Below are positions 42,146-49,530 of a stretch of DNA of 64,000 nt, piece by piece. This stretch comes from Enterococcus raffinosus. Its GTDB lineage: Bacteria > Bacillota > Bacilli > Lactobacillales > Enterococcaceae. The position numbers were made by a program, and so were the translations under genes. The stretch is from contig NZ_JAHLOS010000012.1 in the NCBI RefSeq assembly GCF_018917525.1, positions 1 through 64,000 of the forward strand, written 5' to 3'. How positions within the stretch are numbered: the stretch's first letter is position 1; each line of letters opens with the position of its first letter. The notes beneath the pieces are model-generated. The model searched no databases. It was not told the DNA's origin and worked only from the letters and a program-made list of their open reading frames with translations.

Positions 42146-42649
42146 ATGGAGGAACAGCAAACGAACCTAGAAAGCGAAATTCTAAACGAGCTGAAAGAAT
42201 TGAACAAAAACACATATAATTTATTTTCCTTAATTAAAACTCGTGAAGATGATCGCTTGAAGGATAAAACAAAGCAAGTCACTGAGGATTCCGAGCAAGC
42301 TATTAAAACGGCTGAGTCACTAGAGGCGGAAAAAACGAAACAGGAAGCAGATGCGCTTCAAGAGAAACAGAGACACACAGAATTGGTTAAGGAGTTGAAA
42401 GCTAACAATGACCAGATTAAAGCGTTGGCTGAGACAACCAGTAGTAGTGATCTTCTTGCTGAGCTTAAAGATACGAATGAAAAACTCGCAACGATCGCTG
42501 ACCATCAAAGTACCAGTGTGGCTTATGAAGCGAATCAAGTAGGATTGGGAACAATGACAGTCGCTGGCATTATCGTGGCGTTTGGCGCCTTCGCTGTGAT
42601 GAAATTTAGCGGGTTTGTCGTTTCAAAAATTACTCAAATGATATGGTAG
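42146..42649 (+). CDS. Coiled-coil protein with C-terminal membrane segment (candidate minor virion protein)
   Basis: A 167-aa protein: a long charged coiled coil (about residues 5-125, EILNELKELNKNTYNLFSLI, Gln/Lys/Glu/Ala-rich after) followed by one hydrophobic segment (about 137-158, MTVAGIIVAFGAFAVMKFSGF) and a short tail. It lies six bases after the preceding stop with no clear ribosome site, so it is probably translated by coupling. Its position directly before the coat gene suggests a virion or assembly protein; no homologue is recognised. Confidence 0.7.
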   Translation: MEEQQTNLESEILNELKELNKNTYNLFSLIKTREDDRLKDKTKQVTEDSEQAIKTAESLEAEKTKQEADALQEKQRHTELVKELKANNDQIKALAETTSSSDLLAELKDTNEKLATIADHQSTSVAYEANQVGLGTMTVAGIIVAFGAFAVMKFSGFVVSKITQMIW

Positions 42650-42663
42650 AGGAGGAAAATAAA

Positions 42664-42843
42664 ATGACATTACCGACGTTTCCCACAATTGATTTGACAG
42701 ATCAAGTTGAATGGATGGTTAAAGGTTTTACAGGAATTGTAACTGCAAATGCAGGAATTGTTATTGGTGGTGCGGTGATTATGGCGTTTGCTGTTATGGC
42801 AATTGCTAAAGTCAAAGGTTTTGCAAAGAAAGCAGTTAGATAA
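42664..42843 (+). CDS. Major coat protein candidate (pVIII-like)
   Basis: A 59-aa protein with the pVIII plan: an acidic/amphipathic N-terminus (TLPTFPTIDLTDQVEWMVKG), one central hydrophobic helix rich in Ala/Gly/Ile (GIVIGGAVIMAFAVMAIA, about 32-49) and a basic C-terminus (KVKGFAKKAVR) that would face the packaged DNA. The frame is open from 42643, but GAGGAGG just upstream of ATG 42664 gives a strong start. No cleavable signal peptide is evident. It is followed by an intrinsic terminator, as gene VIII is in Ff phages, which would favour its high expression. Confidence 0.78.
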   Translation: MTLPTFPTIDLTDQVEWMVKGFTGIVTANAGIVIGGAVIMAFAVMAIAKVKGFAKKAVR

Positions 42844-42853
42844 TACCCACAAC

Positions 42854-42885
42854 GGGCTAGGCTATTGTAGCCTAGTCCTTTTTTT
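42854..42885 (+). terminator. Terminator after the major coat gene
   Basis: GGGCTAGGCTA (42854-42864), loop TTG, TAGCCTAGTCC (42868-42878), 11 bp with one G-U pair, followed by seven Ts. Leaky termination here would keep the adsorption protein far below the coat protein. Confidence 0.9.
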
Positions 42886-42904
42886 ATGAAAGGATGGAAA
42901 ATGT

Positions 42905-43198
42905 ATGAAGATGAAAAAAGTTCTTAAAGTAATTGGTGCGGTTTTTTTATTACTTGTTTTAGCAGTCCTGGGATATGTGTTTACGCCGTTTCTAGCACTG
43001 CTAGTGGTATCAATGGAGTCAGTGACAGTGGTACTAATGCAAGTAGTGATTCTACTGTTGATTCTAGTGGCGATCAAGACGCTTTGGAAGACATTGAGTG
43101 GTTCGACTACCCCGATATTATCAATCCGCCGGACGATCTCGAACTTCTTGAAGAAGAAGAAATCGAAGACGGTGGAGACAGTAACGGAACCCGATTAA
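42905..43198 (+). CDS. Signal-peptide reading frame leading into the adsorption protein (97 aa if unshifted)
   Basis: Read without a shift this is a 97-aa hydrophobic protein with two membrane segments. I think only its first 15 codons (MKMKKVLKVIGAVFL) are used as such: after the T7 tract the -1 frame encodes ITCFSSPGICVYAVSSTASG, completing a typical signal peptide with an A-x-A-like cleavage site near VYA, and then joins the large frame at 43084. Beyond the tract the 0 frame overlaps that frame for over 200 bases. AAGGATGG precedes the ATG. Confidence 0.55.
   Translation: MKMKKVLKVIGAVFLLLVLAVLGYVFTPFLALLVVSMESVTVVLMQVVILLLILVAIKTLWKTLSGSTTPILSIRRTISNFLKKKKSKTVETVTEPD
42943..42949 (+). 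other. Slippery heptamer T-TTT-TTA
   Basis: In the 0 frame the codons GTT-TTT-TTA contain T TTT TTA, the X-XXY-YYZ form known to promote -1 ribosomal frameshifting (as in HIV-1 gag-pol). A -1 shift here, or an eighth T, joins the signal peptide to the open frame that reaches 46107 with no stop in between (checked codon by codon from 42949 to 43084). Confidence 0.7.
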
Positions 43199-46107
43199 CA
43201 AATAATGAATTAGATATTATCACTGCTCGAGTTGCTGAAAGCTTGATCGTTCCTTTGCAGGCATTCACTCAACAGGCTAATGCTGGAATTTCACCATTAA
43301 TATCTACAAGTCAATATGCATATCTTAATGGGCGAGTAAATACGGCGTTTAGTCGAATTGCAAGTAACGATTCGAAAATAGCTTCGGCAGTAGGAAGTAT
43401 CAATTCAACACGAAGTACTGTAAATAGTGTCAACTCTACTGTTAAATCTCATGGGACAAATATTAGTTCATTAAAGGGAAATGTTCAAAAATTAATGAGT
43501 TGGCAGACAAGCGCAAACTCTAAGTTGAATCAATTAACTGGAATCAAAAGTGATATTAGCGCCTTAAAATCATGGCGTACAAGCCACACAAGCGCCTTTA
43601 ATAGTTTAAAAAGTACTGTTACTAGCCAAGGAACTAGACTAAACACTGTTGAGACATGGAAAGCCGGGGCAGCTAGTACAATCTCTAGTCATACTTCAAG
43701 ACTCAACACTTTGGAGTCATGGCGTTCTAGTCACGATACTTGGGCGGGAAATCTAAGTAAGCGAGTGGACGGTTTAGAAGGTTGGAAAACGACAACTAAC
43801 GGAATTCTTTCAAGCGTTGGCACAAGAGTCAATAATTTAGAAAGCTGGAAATCAACGATCAGCGGAACAGTTTCAAATTTGACTACTAGAATGGGCAATA
43901 TTGAGAGTTGGAAAACTTCTTTTGTAGATTCGCAAAATTCTTTAAATACAAATCAATCGGATAGAATTTCTAATTTAGAAAATAAGTTAGAAGCTAAACG
44001 AATTAATTCAATTGATTTAAATGAATTAACCGAAACAGGACTCTACAGAGTTGTATCAATTACAGCGAACTCACCTTTGAATGATCGAAAAAGTTATTGG
44101 TCAATCGAGGTTTCTAATGTTTCTGGGTCAATCATTCAGAAAGCATACATTGACAAAGAGCCTCATAAACAATACCAACGTTCATGGAATGGTGCTTGGT
44201 CAAACTGGATTAAGATTGCTGACGAAAACGATCTAATAAAATTAGAAGAAAAAGACATGCAATTGTCGGAAAGCATTAAAAAGGAAGTATCGGATCGCCA
44301 AACTGCTATTTCACAGATTAAGAATAATTTAACTGATATAGAAGGATCGGTGAATATACTAAAGGCTTTTGAAGCTACTCAATTGCTTTGGAATAAGAAT
44401 CAATCAGACCGTATCAGTAAAATAGAAAACACTTTAGAATCGAAACGTTTAAAGGAAGCGGATTTGAATGATTTAACTGCTACGGGATTATATCGTGTGG
44501 AGAGTGTTACAGCTAATTCGCCTTTAAATGAACGTAAAACGTACTGGTCTATAGAAGTGTCCAATATGTCTGGTTCCGTAATTCAAAAAGCGTATATTGA
44601 CAAAGAACCTCATAAACAATACCAACGTTCATGGAATGGTGCTTGGTCAAACTGGATTAAGATCGTTGACGAAAATGATCTTATCAAATTAGAAGAAAAA
44701 GACACGCAATTGTCAGAAAGCATTAAACAGGAAGTATCGGATCGCCAAAATGTTATCTCACAGATCAAGAGTAATTTAACTGATATAGAAGGGTCGGTGA
44801 ACATACTAAAGGCTTTTGAAGCTACTCAATTGCTTTGGAATAAGAATCAATCAGACCGTATCAGTAAAATAGAAAATACCTTAGAATCGAAACGTTTAAA
44901 GGAAGCGGATTTGAATGATTTAACTGCTACGGGATTATATCGTGTAGAAACTGTTACAGCTAATTCACCCTTAAATGAGCGTAAAACGTATTGGTCTGTA
45001 GAAGTATCCAATATGTCTGGTTCTGTAATTCAAAAAGCGTATATCGATAAAGAGCCTCATAAACAATACCAACGTTCACGTAATGGTGTTTGGACTAAAT
45101 GGGTTAAGATAGCTGACGAAAACGATATACAAAAGTCTAACGATAAACTTATGTTGTTACTGACTGCTGAAACTGCCGAACGGCAAAATGATATTAATTC
45201 ATTGAATGAAAAAATTGATAATTTTAGCGATAACGCACTTGGCATTATTGCCGCAATTGTTGCTTCTATGAAATCAAATGAAGACTTATGGAACGCTGAG
45301 AATTACAGCGGTGGTTCAGTCGGTGAAAAAGACGGAAAAGCAGTTAGAATGTTCAAAGTCCAATTCCAAGAATCACGCTCACATTTCGCCTTACTCATGA
45401 AGCACTATTTTGATATGAATGACCCGAACAGCGCAATATACAAGCTTAGATATTCCATTGTCGCTGGCTTTGAAGAGACTAAGATCTTATTAGAAGAATG
45501 GTTTACTTATCTGCTTCAAAGTGGAAATACGACAAATAGTTTTCTTAGTACAATTGCCGACTGGTTAGAAATGATCTACAAGAAGCCACCACCAGTGGTC
45601 AATGTCACGATTCCGAAAGTTGAGTTAGACGAAAACGGCAACGGTTGGCTTAAAACACTGATTAAGACTGTCGGAGACGTTATGAAAACGGCGATCGAGA
45701 CTTTAGGTAGTTTGCTAGAAACGGCTATTGGTGAAGTCGGTCAGCTCTTGCGTGATCTGTTAACATTCCTTGATGGTTTGATAGATGATCTCTTGCATTT
45801 GATCGTTCCCGAAAACCTCGACTTTATGGATCGGAAATTTGATGATACTTCTAGAACAATCAAGTTAAAATTCGGTTCAATATTTGATGGTATAGACTCA
45901 TTTAAAAATATGTTCAATGGTCGATCGACGTTTAAAGATATAGAAATTTCGTTAGGAGTATTTGGAAATGGGTCTTTTGAGATACCTGTATCTATACTGA
46001 ATACTTTAGCCCCATTTGTTTATCCGTTAATTACAGGCGGTGTTGCATTAGAATTTTTGATTGATATGTATAAGTGGTTCCACACGAAAGGGGAAATAGT
46101 CGAATGA
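43084..46107 (+). CDS. Large phage adsorption protein with fibre repeats (pIII-like)
   Basis: Main frame 1007 aa from TTG 43084, probably 1067 aa if joined to the signal peptide at 42905. Order: acidic linker (DDLELLEEEEIEDGGD), coiled-coil fibre repeats with recurring L-x-x-[LVI]-E-[ST]-W about every 20-35 residues (43500-43950), three copies of a 149-residue unit whose segment DLNDLTATGLYRVESVTANS...SWNGAWSNWIKI resembles the pyocin-knob/phage fibre domain, then a unique C-terminal half with a hydrophobic anchor near the end (NTLAPFVYPLITGGVALEFLI). The plan fits a receptor-binding protein held in the membrane by its C-terminus before assembly, like pIII. Confidence 0.8.
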   Translation: MEDIEWFDYPDIINPPDDLELLEEEEIEDGGDSNGTRLTNNELDIITARVAESLIVPLQAFTQQANAGISPLISTSQYAYLNGRVNTAFSRIASNDSKIASAVGSINSTRSTVNSVNSTVKSHGTNISSLKGNVQKLMSWQTSANSKLNQLTGIKSDISALKSWRTSHTSAFNSLKSTVTSQGTRLNTVETWKAGAASTISSHTSRLNTLESWRSSHDTWAGNLSKRVDGLEGWKTTTNGILSSVGTRVNNLESWKSTISGTVSNLTTRMGNIESWKTSFVDSQNSLNTNQSDRISNLENKLEAKRINSIDLNELTETGLYRVVSITANSPLNDRKSYWSIEVSNVSGSIIQKAYIDKEPHKQYQRSWNGAWSNWIKIADENDLIKLEEKDMQLSESIKKEVSDRQTAISQIKNNLTDIEGSVNILKAFEATQLLWNKNQSDRISKIENTLESKRLKEADLNDLTATGLYRVESVTANSPLNERKTYWSIEVSNMSGSVIQKAYIDKEPHKQYQRSWNGAWSNWIKIVDENDLIKLEEKDTQLSESIKQEVSDRQNVISQIKSNLTDIEGSVNILKAFEATQLLWNKNQSDRISKIENTLESKRLKEADLNDLTATGLYRVETVTANSPLNERKTYWSVEVSNMSGSVIQKAYIDKEPHKQYQRSRNGVWTKWVKIADENDIQKSNDKLMLLLTAETAERQNDINSLNEKIDNFSDNALGIIAAIVASMKSNEDLWNAENYSGGSVGEKDGKAVRMFKVQFQESRSHFALLMKHYFDMNDPNSAIYKLRYSIVAGFEETKILLEEWFTYLLQSGNTTNSFLSTIADWLEMIYKKPPPVVNVTIPKVELDENGNGWLKTLIKTVGDVMKTAIETLGSLLETAIGEVGQLLRDLLTFLDGLIDDLLHLIVPENLDFMDRKFDDTSRTIKLKFGSIFDGIDSFKNMFNGRSTFKDIEISLGVFGNGSFEIPVSILNTLAPFVYPLITGGVALEFLIDMYKWFHTKGEIVE
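43954..45180 (+). repeat. Tandem 447-bp repeats inside the adsorption gene
   Basis: The landmark CAATC(A/G)GA starts at 43954, 44401 and 44848, a period of exactly 447 bp (149 codons). Units 2 and 3 are nearly identical over long stretches; unit 1 is more diverged and unit 3 drifts in its last third. The in-frame period allows loss or gain of whole knob domains by recombination. Confidence 0.9.
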
Positions 46108-46352
46108 TCGTAGAGGCTTTGTTTAAACTGTTCTTTGGTTTTATCGACTTTATAATAAGTTTGATACCTAATATCGATGTGGACTTTGGAAGTTGGTTCA
46201 GTGCTTTAGGTACGGTATTCGCTTATGTTCATATGTTTTGCGATATACGTTTGCTACTTTTAATCATTTCAACAGTCTTGATTAGAGATAATTTCATATT
46301 TTTAAAAAATATCTTTATGGCAATCGTGAACAAGCTTCCTTTTATTGGCTGA
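46104..46352 (+). CDS. Small hydrophobic protein (pVI-like)
   Basis: An 82-aa protein with two or three hydrophobic segments (LFKLFFGFIDFIISLIPNI, ALGTVFAYVHMF, LLLLIISTVLI). Its ATG overlaps the stop codon of the adsorption gene (ATGA), and AAAGGGG lies upstream. The order adsorption protein, small hydrophobic protein, Zot-like ATPase equals gene III, VI, I of Ff phages, which is the basis for the pVI assignment. No sequence similarity is claimed. Confidence 0.72.
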   Translation: MIVEALFKLFFGFIDFIISLIPNIDVDFGSWFSALGTVFAYVHMFCDIRLLLLIISTVLIRDNFIFLKNIFMAIVNKLPFIG

Positions 46353-46356
46353 TTAA

Positions 46357-46390
46357 GAGGGGTTCCATTCGCCTGCGAATGGAGCCCCTT
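46357..46390 (+). other. Very stable hairpin between the pVI-like and zot genes
   Basis: GGGGTTCCATTCG (46359-46371) and CGAATGGAGCCCC (46376-46388) form a 13-bp stem with one G-U pair and loop CCTG. No U run follows, so it is not a standard terminator. In filamentous phages a hairpin of this kind can be the packaging signal or the single-strand origin; which applies here is open. Confidence 0.6.
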
Positions 46391-46445
46391 AATGGCAATA
46401 CGAATTGTTACGTGACTAAAAAAACTTTAAAAGGAGAAAGAGCCT

Positions 46446-47186
46446 ATGAAGATTTTGAAATTTTTAAAGTACAAAGTTATTGATCTGCATAGTTTAATTA
46501 AAAAAAGACGAGACGGAATCCATGAGTTTAAAGAATATGGACTTCGTTTATACAGTGGTCCGCAAGGCTCAGGGAAATCAATGTCCATGGTTGAGCAGTT
46601 AGAAAGTTATCGTTTGAGATTTCCCGATCTTCTAATAGCCACGAACTTTTATTACAAGCATGAAACAATGCCAGTCAAATCATTGGCTGAAATACCTGTG
46701 TTAAGCCGTATAGCTCGCGAGAATGGCTTTTGTGGGGTAGTGATCGGCTGGGATGAAATTCAAAATGATTTTGATAATTCTGTACGATCGTTTCCGGTAA
46801 CGATACTACGAACAATTACACAGCAAAGAAAACAAGGGATTAAGATTCTCGCCACAAGCCAAGTTTTTACTCGTGTAGCAAAACCTATAAGAGAACAGAC
46901 CTTTGAAGTAGTTGAGTGTAAGACTTTGCTTGGTCGTTGGACGTTTCAGCGCTGGTACGATCCGCTCCACTATGAGCATTGGATTCAAAATCCTGATAAA
47001 AAGGCGAATCTCTCAACAATCGGACGTCATAGTTTTGTGCAGTCAGACGAATTGCGAGAGTTGTTTGATAGCTATGCTGTGATCGACGCTCTTGATCAAC
47101 GTATAGATGATGATGAAAAAGTTATCAATGCTTTTTTTGGTAGGTTAGAGAGTCAACAAGAAAAAAACACGAACAAAAATTACTGA
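46446..47186 (+). CDS. Zot/pI-family phage assembly ATPase
   Basis: ATPase that drives extrusion of filamentous phage through the envelope; the hallmark gene of inoviruses. The 246-aa protein has Walker A GPQGSGKS at residues 38-45 and Walker B VVIGWDEIQ near 98-106, followed by RSFPVTILRTITQQRKQGIKIL and ATSQVF (sensor region), all in the Zot order. No hydrophobic C-terminal segment is visible, unlike Ff pI, which may reflect the lack of an outer membrane. AAAAGGAG precedes the ATG. Confidence 0.92.
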   Translation: MKILKFLKYKVIDLHSLIKKRRDGIHEFKEYGLRLYSGPQGSGKSMSMVEQLESYRLRFPDLLIATNFYYKHETMPVKSLAEIPVLSRIARENGFCGVVIGWDEIQNDFDNSVRSFPVTILRTITQQRKQGIKILATSQVFTRVAKPIREQTFEVVECKTLLGRWTFQRWYDPLHYEHWIQNPDKKANLSTIGRHSFVQSDELRELFDSYAVIDALDQRIDDDEKVINAFFGRLESQQEKNTNKNY

Positions 47187-47274
47187 AGGAGAATTTCGAG
47201 AGTCGCCTGCAGTAGAAATACACGAACTATAATGAAGCCAGGAGATCTATTTTGTTCGGATTGAGAGGTGAAAA

Positions 47275-47364
47275 ATGCAGTTCTATGAATTATGTTGTTA
47301 TTGGGCGATTGTAATGATCGTGGTGATTCTAGGTGTAGTAATCTATGAAAATGAAAAACAATAA
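47275..47364 (+). CDS. 29-aa single-pass membrane peptide
   Basis: A 29-aa frame (MQFYELCCYWAIVMIVVILG, then VVIYENEKQ) consisting of one hydrophobic helix and a charged tail. GAGAGGTG six bases upstream is a good ribosome site. Filamentous phages have tiny virion tip proteins of about 30 aa (pVII, pIX) with just this plan, so it is a candidate for one of them, though their usual position is before the coat gene. Confidence 0.5.
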   Translation: MQFYELCCYWAIVMIVVILGVVIYENEKQ

Positions 47365-47425
47365 ATTCATGATTTGGAAAAATGAGGAGGGGCTTATCCT
47401 TATTTTTATGAATCATTTACCGAAG

Positions 47426-47458
47426 GCGCCGAGGTGGGGCGCTCAAACTTTAGTTTGA
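47426..47458 (+). other. Two adjacent inverted repeats before the rep operon
   Basis: GCGCC/GGCGC (47426-47442) and TCAAAC-ttta-GTTTGA (47443-47458) lie back to back in a 120-base gap without a gene. They could be a protein-binding or single-strand origin structure. No terminator T run follows. Confidence 0.4.
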
Positions 47459-47486
47459 AAAAAATTATCGTGAGAGGGTTGTTTGT

Positions 47487-47756
47487 ATGTTTACAGAACA
47501 TGAATTTTTTTTCGTTGATAAGATATTTATTTTCGGTTTAAAAGATAGAGTCGCTCAGTCCATTCAATTGAGAATACCTCATTCAGGTGAGAATTTTAAA
47601 TTTCCTGTTAAAAAGAGTATTGATTTATCAGAATTTTCTAGATGGGATAGAGTTAGAATTGAGCTCGGATTGACTAATAAAGGGAATTCTAAATCACCTC
47701 ACTTTTTTATAAAGAAAATTGAACGTTATATTTTGGAAGGAAGTGGTTCAAAATGA
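47487..47756 (+). CDS. Small prophage protein upstream of rep
   Basis: An 89-aa basic protein of beta-rich character (FFFVDKIFIFGLKDRVAQSI, NFKFPVKKSIDLSEFSRWD, RVRIELGLTNKG) with no membrane segment and no family I recognise. Its stop overlaps the ATG of rep by four bases (ATGA), so the two are coupled, and GAGAGG precedes its start. It may be an accessory to replication or the phage ssDNA-binding protein; the protein at 41901 is the other candidate for that role. Confidence 0.7.
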   Translation: MFTEHEFFFVDKIFIFGLKDRVAQSIQLRIPHSGENFKFPVKKSIDLSEFSRWDRVRIELGLTNKGNSKSPHFFIKKIERYILEGSGSK

Positions 47757-48871
47757 CAACAGATTTTCAGAATTTAACCCCCCGTACTAACAGGGGGGTT
47801 ATCACTCCAAACACTAACTCACTGACCTCTTGTGTAGACTGGTTTTCCGCTACATTTTTTAATTGCAAAAATTGGCAGGAATTGTGTGGAATAATTTGTG
47901 TTTCAGAGGGACTTTTTGATGTTAAAGAAAAGGGAATAAACGGTTATTCAAAAAGTGCAGTTTGGGGAAATATTCAAATATTTTTTGATGGTCATTCAGA
48001 GAATATGGGAATATTTTTAAATATGTCTGGGCAGGGTTGCAGACAATTCGAGGAAACTTTTGAAGAAACAGGATGGGGTTGGAGTGATTTTTTTGAATAT
48101 GTTTTGGGCTATGAAATGAATATCACTCGTCTTGATGTAGCAATTGATGACTTTTATGGATACTTCAAACTTAAACAAATTGAAAGTTGCATTAGACGTG
48201 GGTGTGTTTTAAGTAGGTTCAAAACTGCTAGAAATTTTGAAGAGTTTGTTCTAAAAAATGGTGAAACTAATGGGCAGACTATATACTTTGGTAAAACGGA
48301 TGTCATAATTCGTTTCTATGATAAGTATGCGGAAAGGGTGAATAAAGGGTATGCTCTTAATCGAGAGATAGACTTTTGGCAAAGAACAGAAGTTCAGTTG
48401 AGGGGAGATAGGGCTAAAGCGGCAGTAGAGACTATCGTGAATAATGAGTTGCAGATAGGGATATTCATTAAAGGGGTTTTAAATCGATACTTGTGTTTTA
48501 AAGAAAAGGGCACACAAAAACACCGAACGCAATGGAAAAATTGTCGATGGTGGGATAAATTTCTTAATGGCGTTGACAAAATCCGACTCTCGTTAACAGC
48601 TCCCGAAAAGACAATTTTACGTACAAAAGATTGGATTGACACACAAATATGTGCATCAGTAGCAACTCTTTTTGAAGCGCTCGGTGATGATCCACTTTTA
48701 ATTGACTATATATTAAAACGTGGAAAAAAACAAATGTCTGATAAACAAATAGAAATGGCCAATGATTTTAAAATGAATATCAATCAGAGAATTATGATAA
48801 AAGATCAAATAAAAGAATTCATTGATTACCATAGTATAGAATTTGAAAAGATATGGGTACCTAAGAATTAG
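47753..48871 (+). CDS. Rolling-circle replication initiator, Rep_trans/RstA type
   Basis: Nicks the double-stranded replicative form to start rolling-circle replication. The 372-aa protein shows Rep_trans-family features: VDWFSATFFN near residue 28, NITRLDVAIDDFYGYF near 122-137, GQTIYFGKTDVIIRFYDKYAERV near 174-196 (the Y in RFYDK is the candidate nucleophile) and FWQRTEVQLRGDRA after it. RstA of CTX-type phages and the relaxases of Tn916 and ICEBs1 belong to the same superfamily. A nick-site-like inverted repeat sits in its first codons (47776-47800). Confidence 0.92.
   Translation: MTTDFQNLTPRTNRGVITPNTNSLTSCVDWFSATFFNCKNWQELCGIICVSEGLFDVKEKGINGYSKSAVWGNIQIFFDGHSENMGIFLNMSGQGCRQFEETFEETGWGWSDFFEYVLGYEMNITRLDVAIDDFYGYFKLKQIESCIRRGCVLSRFKTARNFEEFVLKNGETNGQTIYFGKTDVIIRFYDKYAERVNKGYALNREIDFWQRTEVQLRGDRAKAAVETIVNNELQIGIFIKGVLNRYLCFKEKGTQKHRTQWKNCRWWDKFLNGVDKIRLSLTAPEKTILRTKDWIDTQICASVATLFEALGDDPLLIDYILKRGKKQMSDKQIEMANDFKMNINQRIMIKDQIKEFIDYHSIEFEKIWVPKN
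47776..47800 (+). other. Candidate double-strand origin / nick site inside rep
   Basis: AACCCCCC (47776-47783), nine-base loop GTACTAACA, GGGGGGTT (47793-47800): an 8-bp perfect inverted repeat at codons 8-16 of rep. From memory, the oriT nick sites of ICEBs1 and Tn916 have C6-7 and G6 arms with a loop ending TAACA, the same form. Rep_trans plasmids likewise have the origin inside rep. Confidence 0.8.
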
Positions 48872-49418
48872 TTTTCGATTCTTTAATAAGTTTTATTAAT
48901 TTATTTCTATCCCAAAGCTCAACATTCAACTTGGCAGCTAATTCCTTTGCTGAATCAGTAAAATAGCTATTCGTAACAACAATAGCTTTATCTAAAGTAT
49001 AGTATCCGATTCCAGAATAGACTTCCTGAATTGCTTTGTTACCAACTTTTCTTTTCCAACGTTTACATTGAATGCCAATCGTCTCGGAATCTTTTTTAGT
49101 AATGATATCTATACCTTGATCAGATTGGGCTTGAGTGACTTTTGTTTTTTCATAACCATGTTTATCTAGCAAGAAAGCAACGTATTCCTCAAAATCTATT
49201 CCTGACATTGAATCAATATTTTTGAGTTCAGCGTTTGCAAAACGATTGATTTTTAAAATATATGGAACAGTTTCAGCTAAAAAAACTACAGTAACTAAAC
49301 AAATTCCTAAATACAAAAATAAAACTTGATCGCTAGAATATTTAAAATAGTAGATTAATGAACAAGTTCCCATAAAAAGGAGTATGAAATTATCTTTTTT
49401 CACGAAAGATTTCCTCAC
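48861..49418 (-). CDS. Membrane-anchored Mrr-like restriction endonuclease (prophage cargo)
   Basis: A 185-aa protein with two N-terminal membrane segments (about 11-24 and 32-55) and a PD-(D/E)xK nuclease domain of the Mrr type: IDFEEYVAFLLDKHGY near residue 74, QGIDIITKK with catalytic Asp104, and GIQCKRWK with Gln117-x-Lys119. It is opposite in strand to the virion genes and overlaps the end of rep by 11 bases, the typical position of an accessory cargo gene. Likely role: defence against incoming DNA or superinfection exclusion at the membrane. Confidence 0.88.
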   Translation of the reverse strand: MRKSFVKKDNFILLFMGTCSLIYYFKYSSDQVLFLYLGICLVTVVFLAETVPYILKINRFANAELKNIDSMSGIDFEEYVAFLLDKHGYEKTKVTQAQSDQGIDIITKKDSETIGIQCKRWKRKVGNKAIQEVYSGIGYYTLDKAIVVTNSYFTDSAKELAAKLNVELWDRNKLIKLIKESKTNS

Positions 49419-49530
49419 AAATAGTAGATTTTATTTGTATTATAGCATAGTCGAAATATTACAAATAGATTAAATAACCAAAAAGTAGACATCAAATTTA
49501 AAGGTCTACTTACTAAAAAATCTCTATTTA

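Noticed and set aside
42990-43198. Second half of the unshifted 97-aa frame as a real two-helix membrane protein
   Set aside because: The overlapping -1 frame encodes a Ser/Thr/Asp-rich secreted-type linker that completes the signal peptide; the hydrophobic run in the 0 frame looks like its GTN-rich shadow. Kept as a lower-confidence alternative.
47369-47458. 29-codon frame MIWKNEEGLIL... before the 89-aa prophage gene
   Set aside because: No ribosome site, and it runs through the two inverted repeats at 47426-47458.
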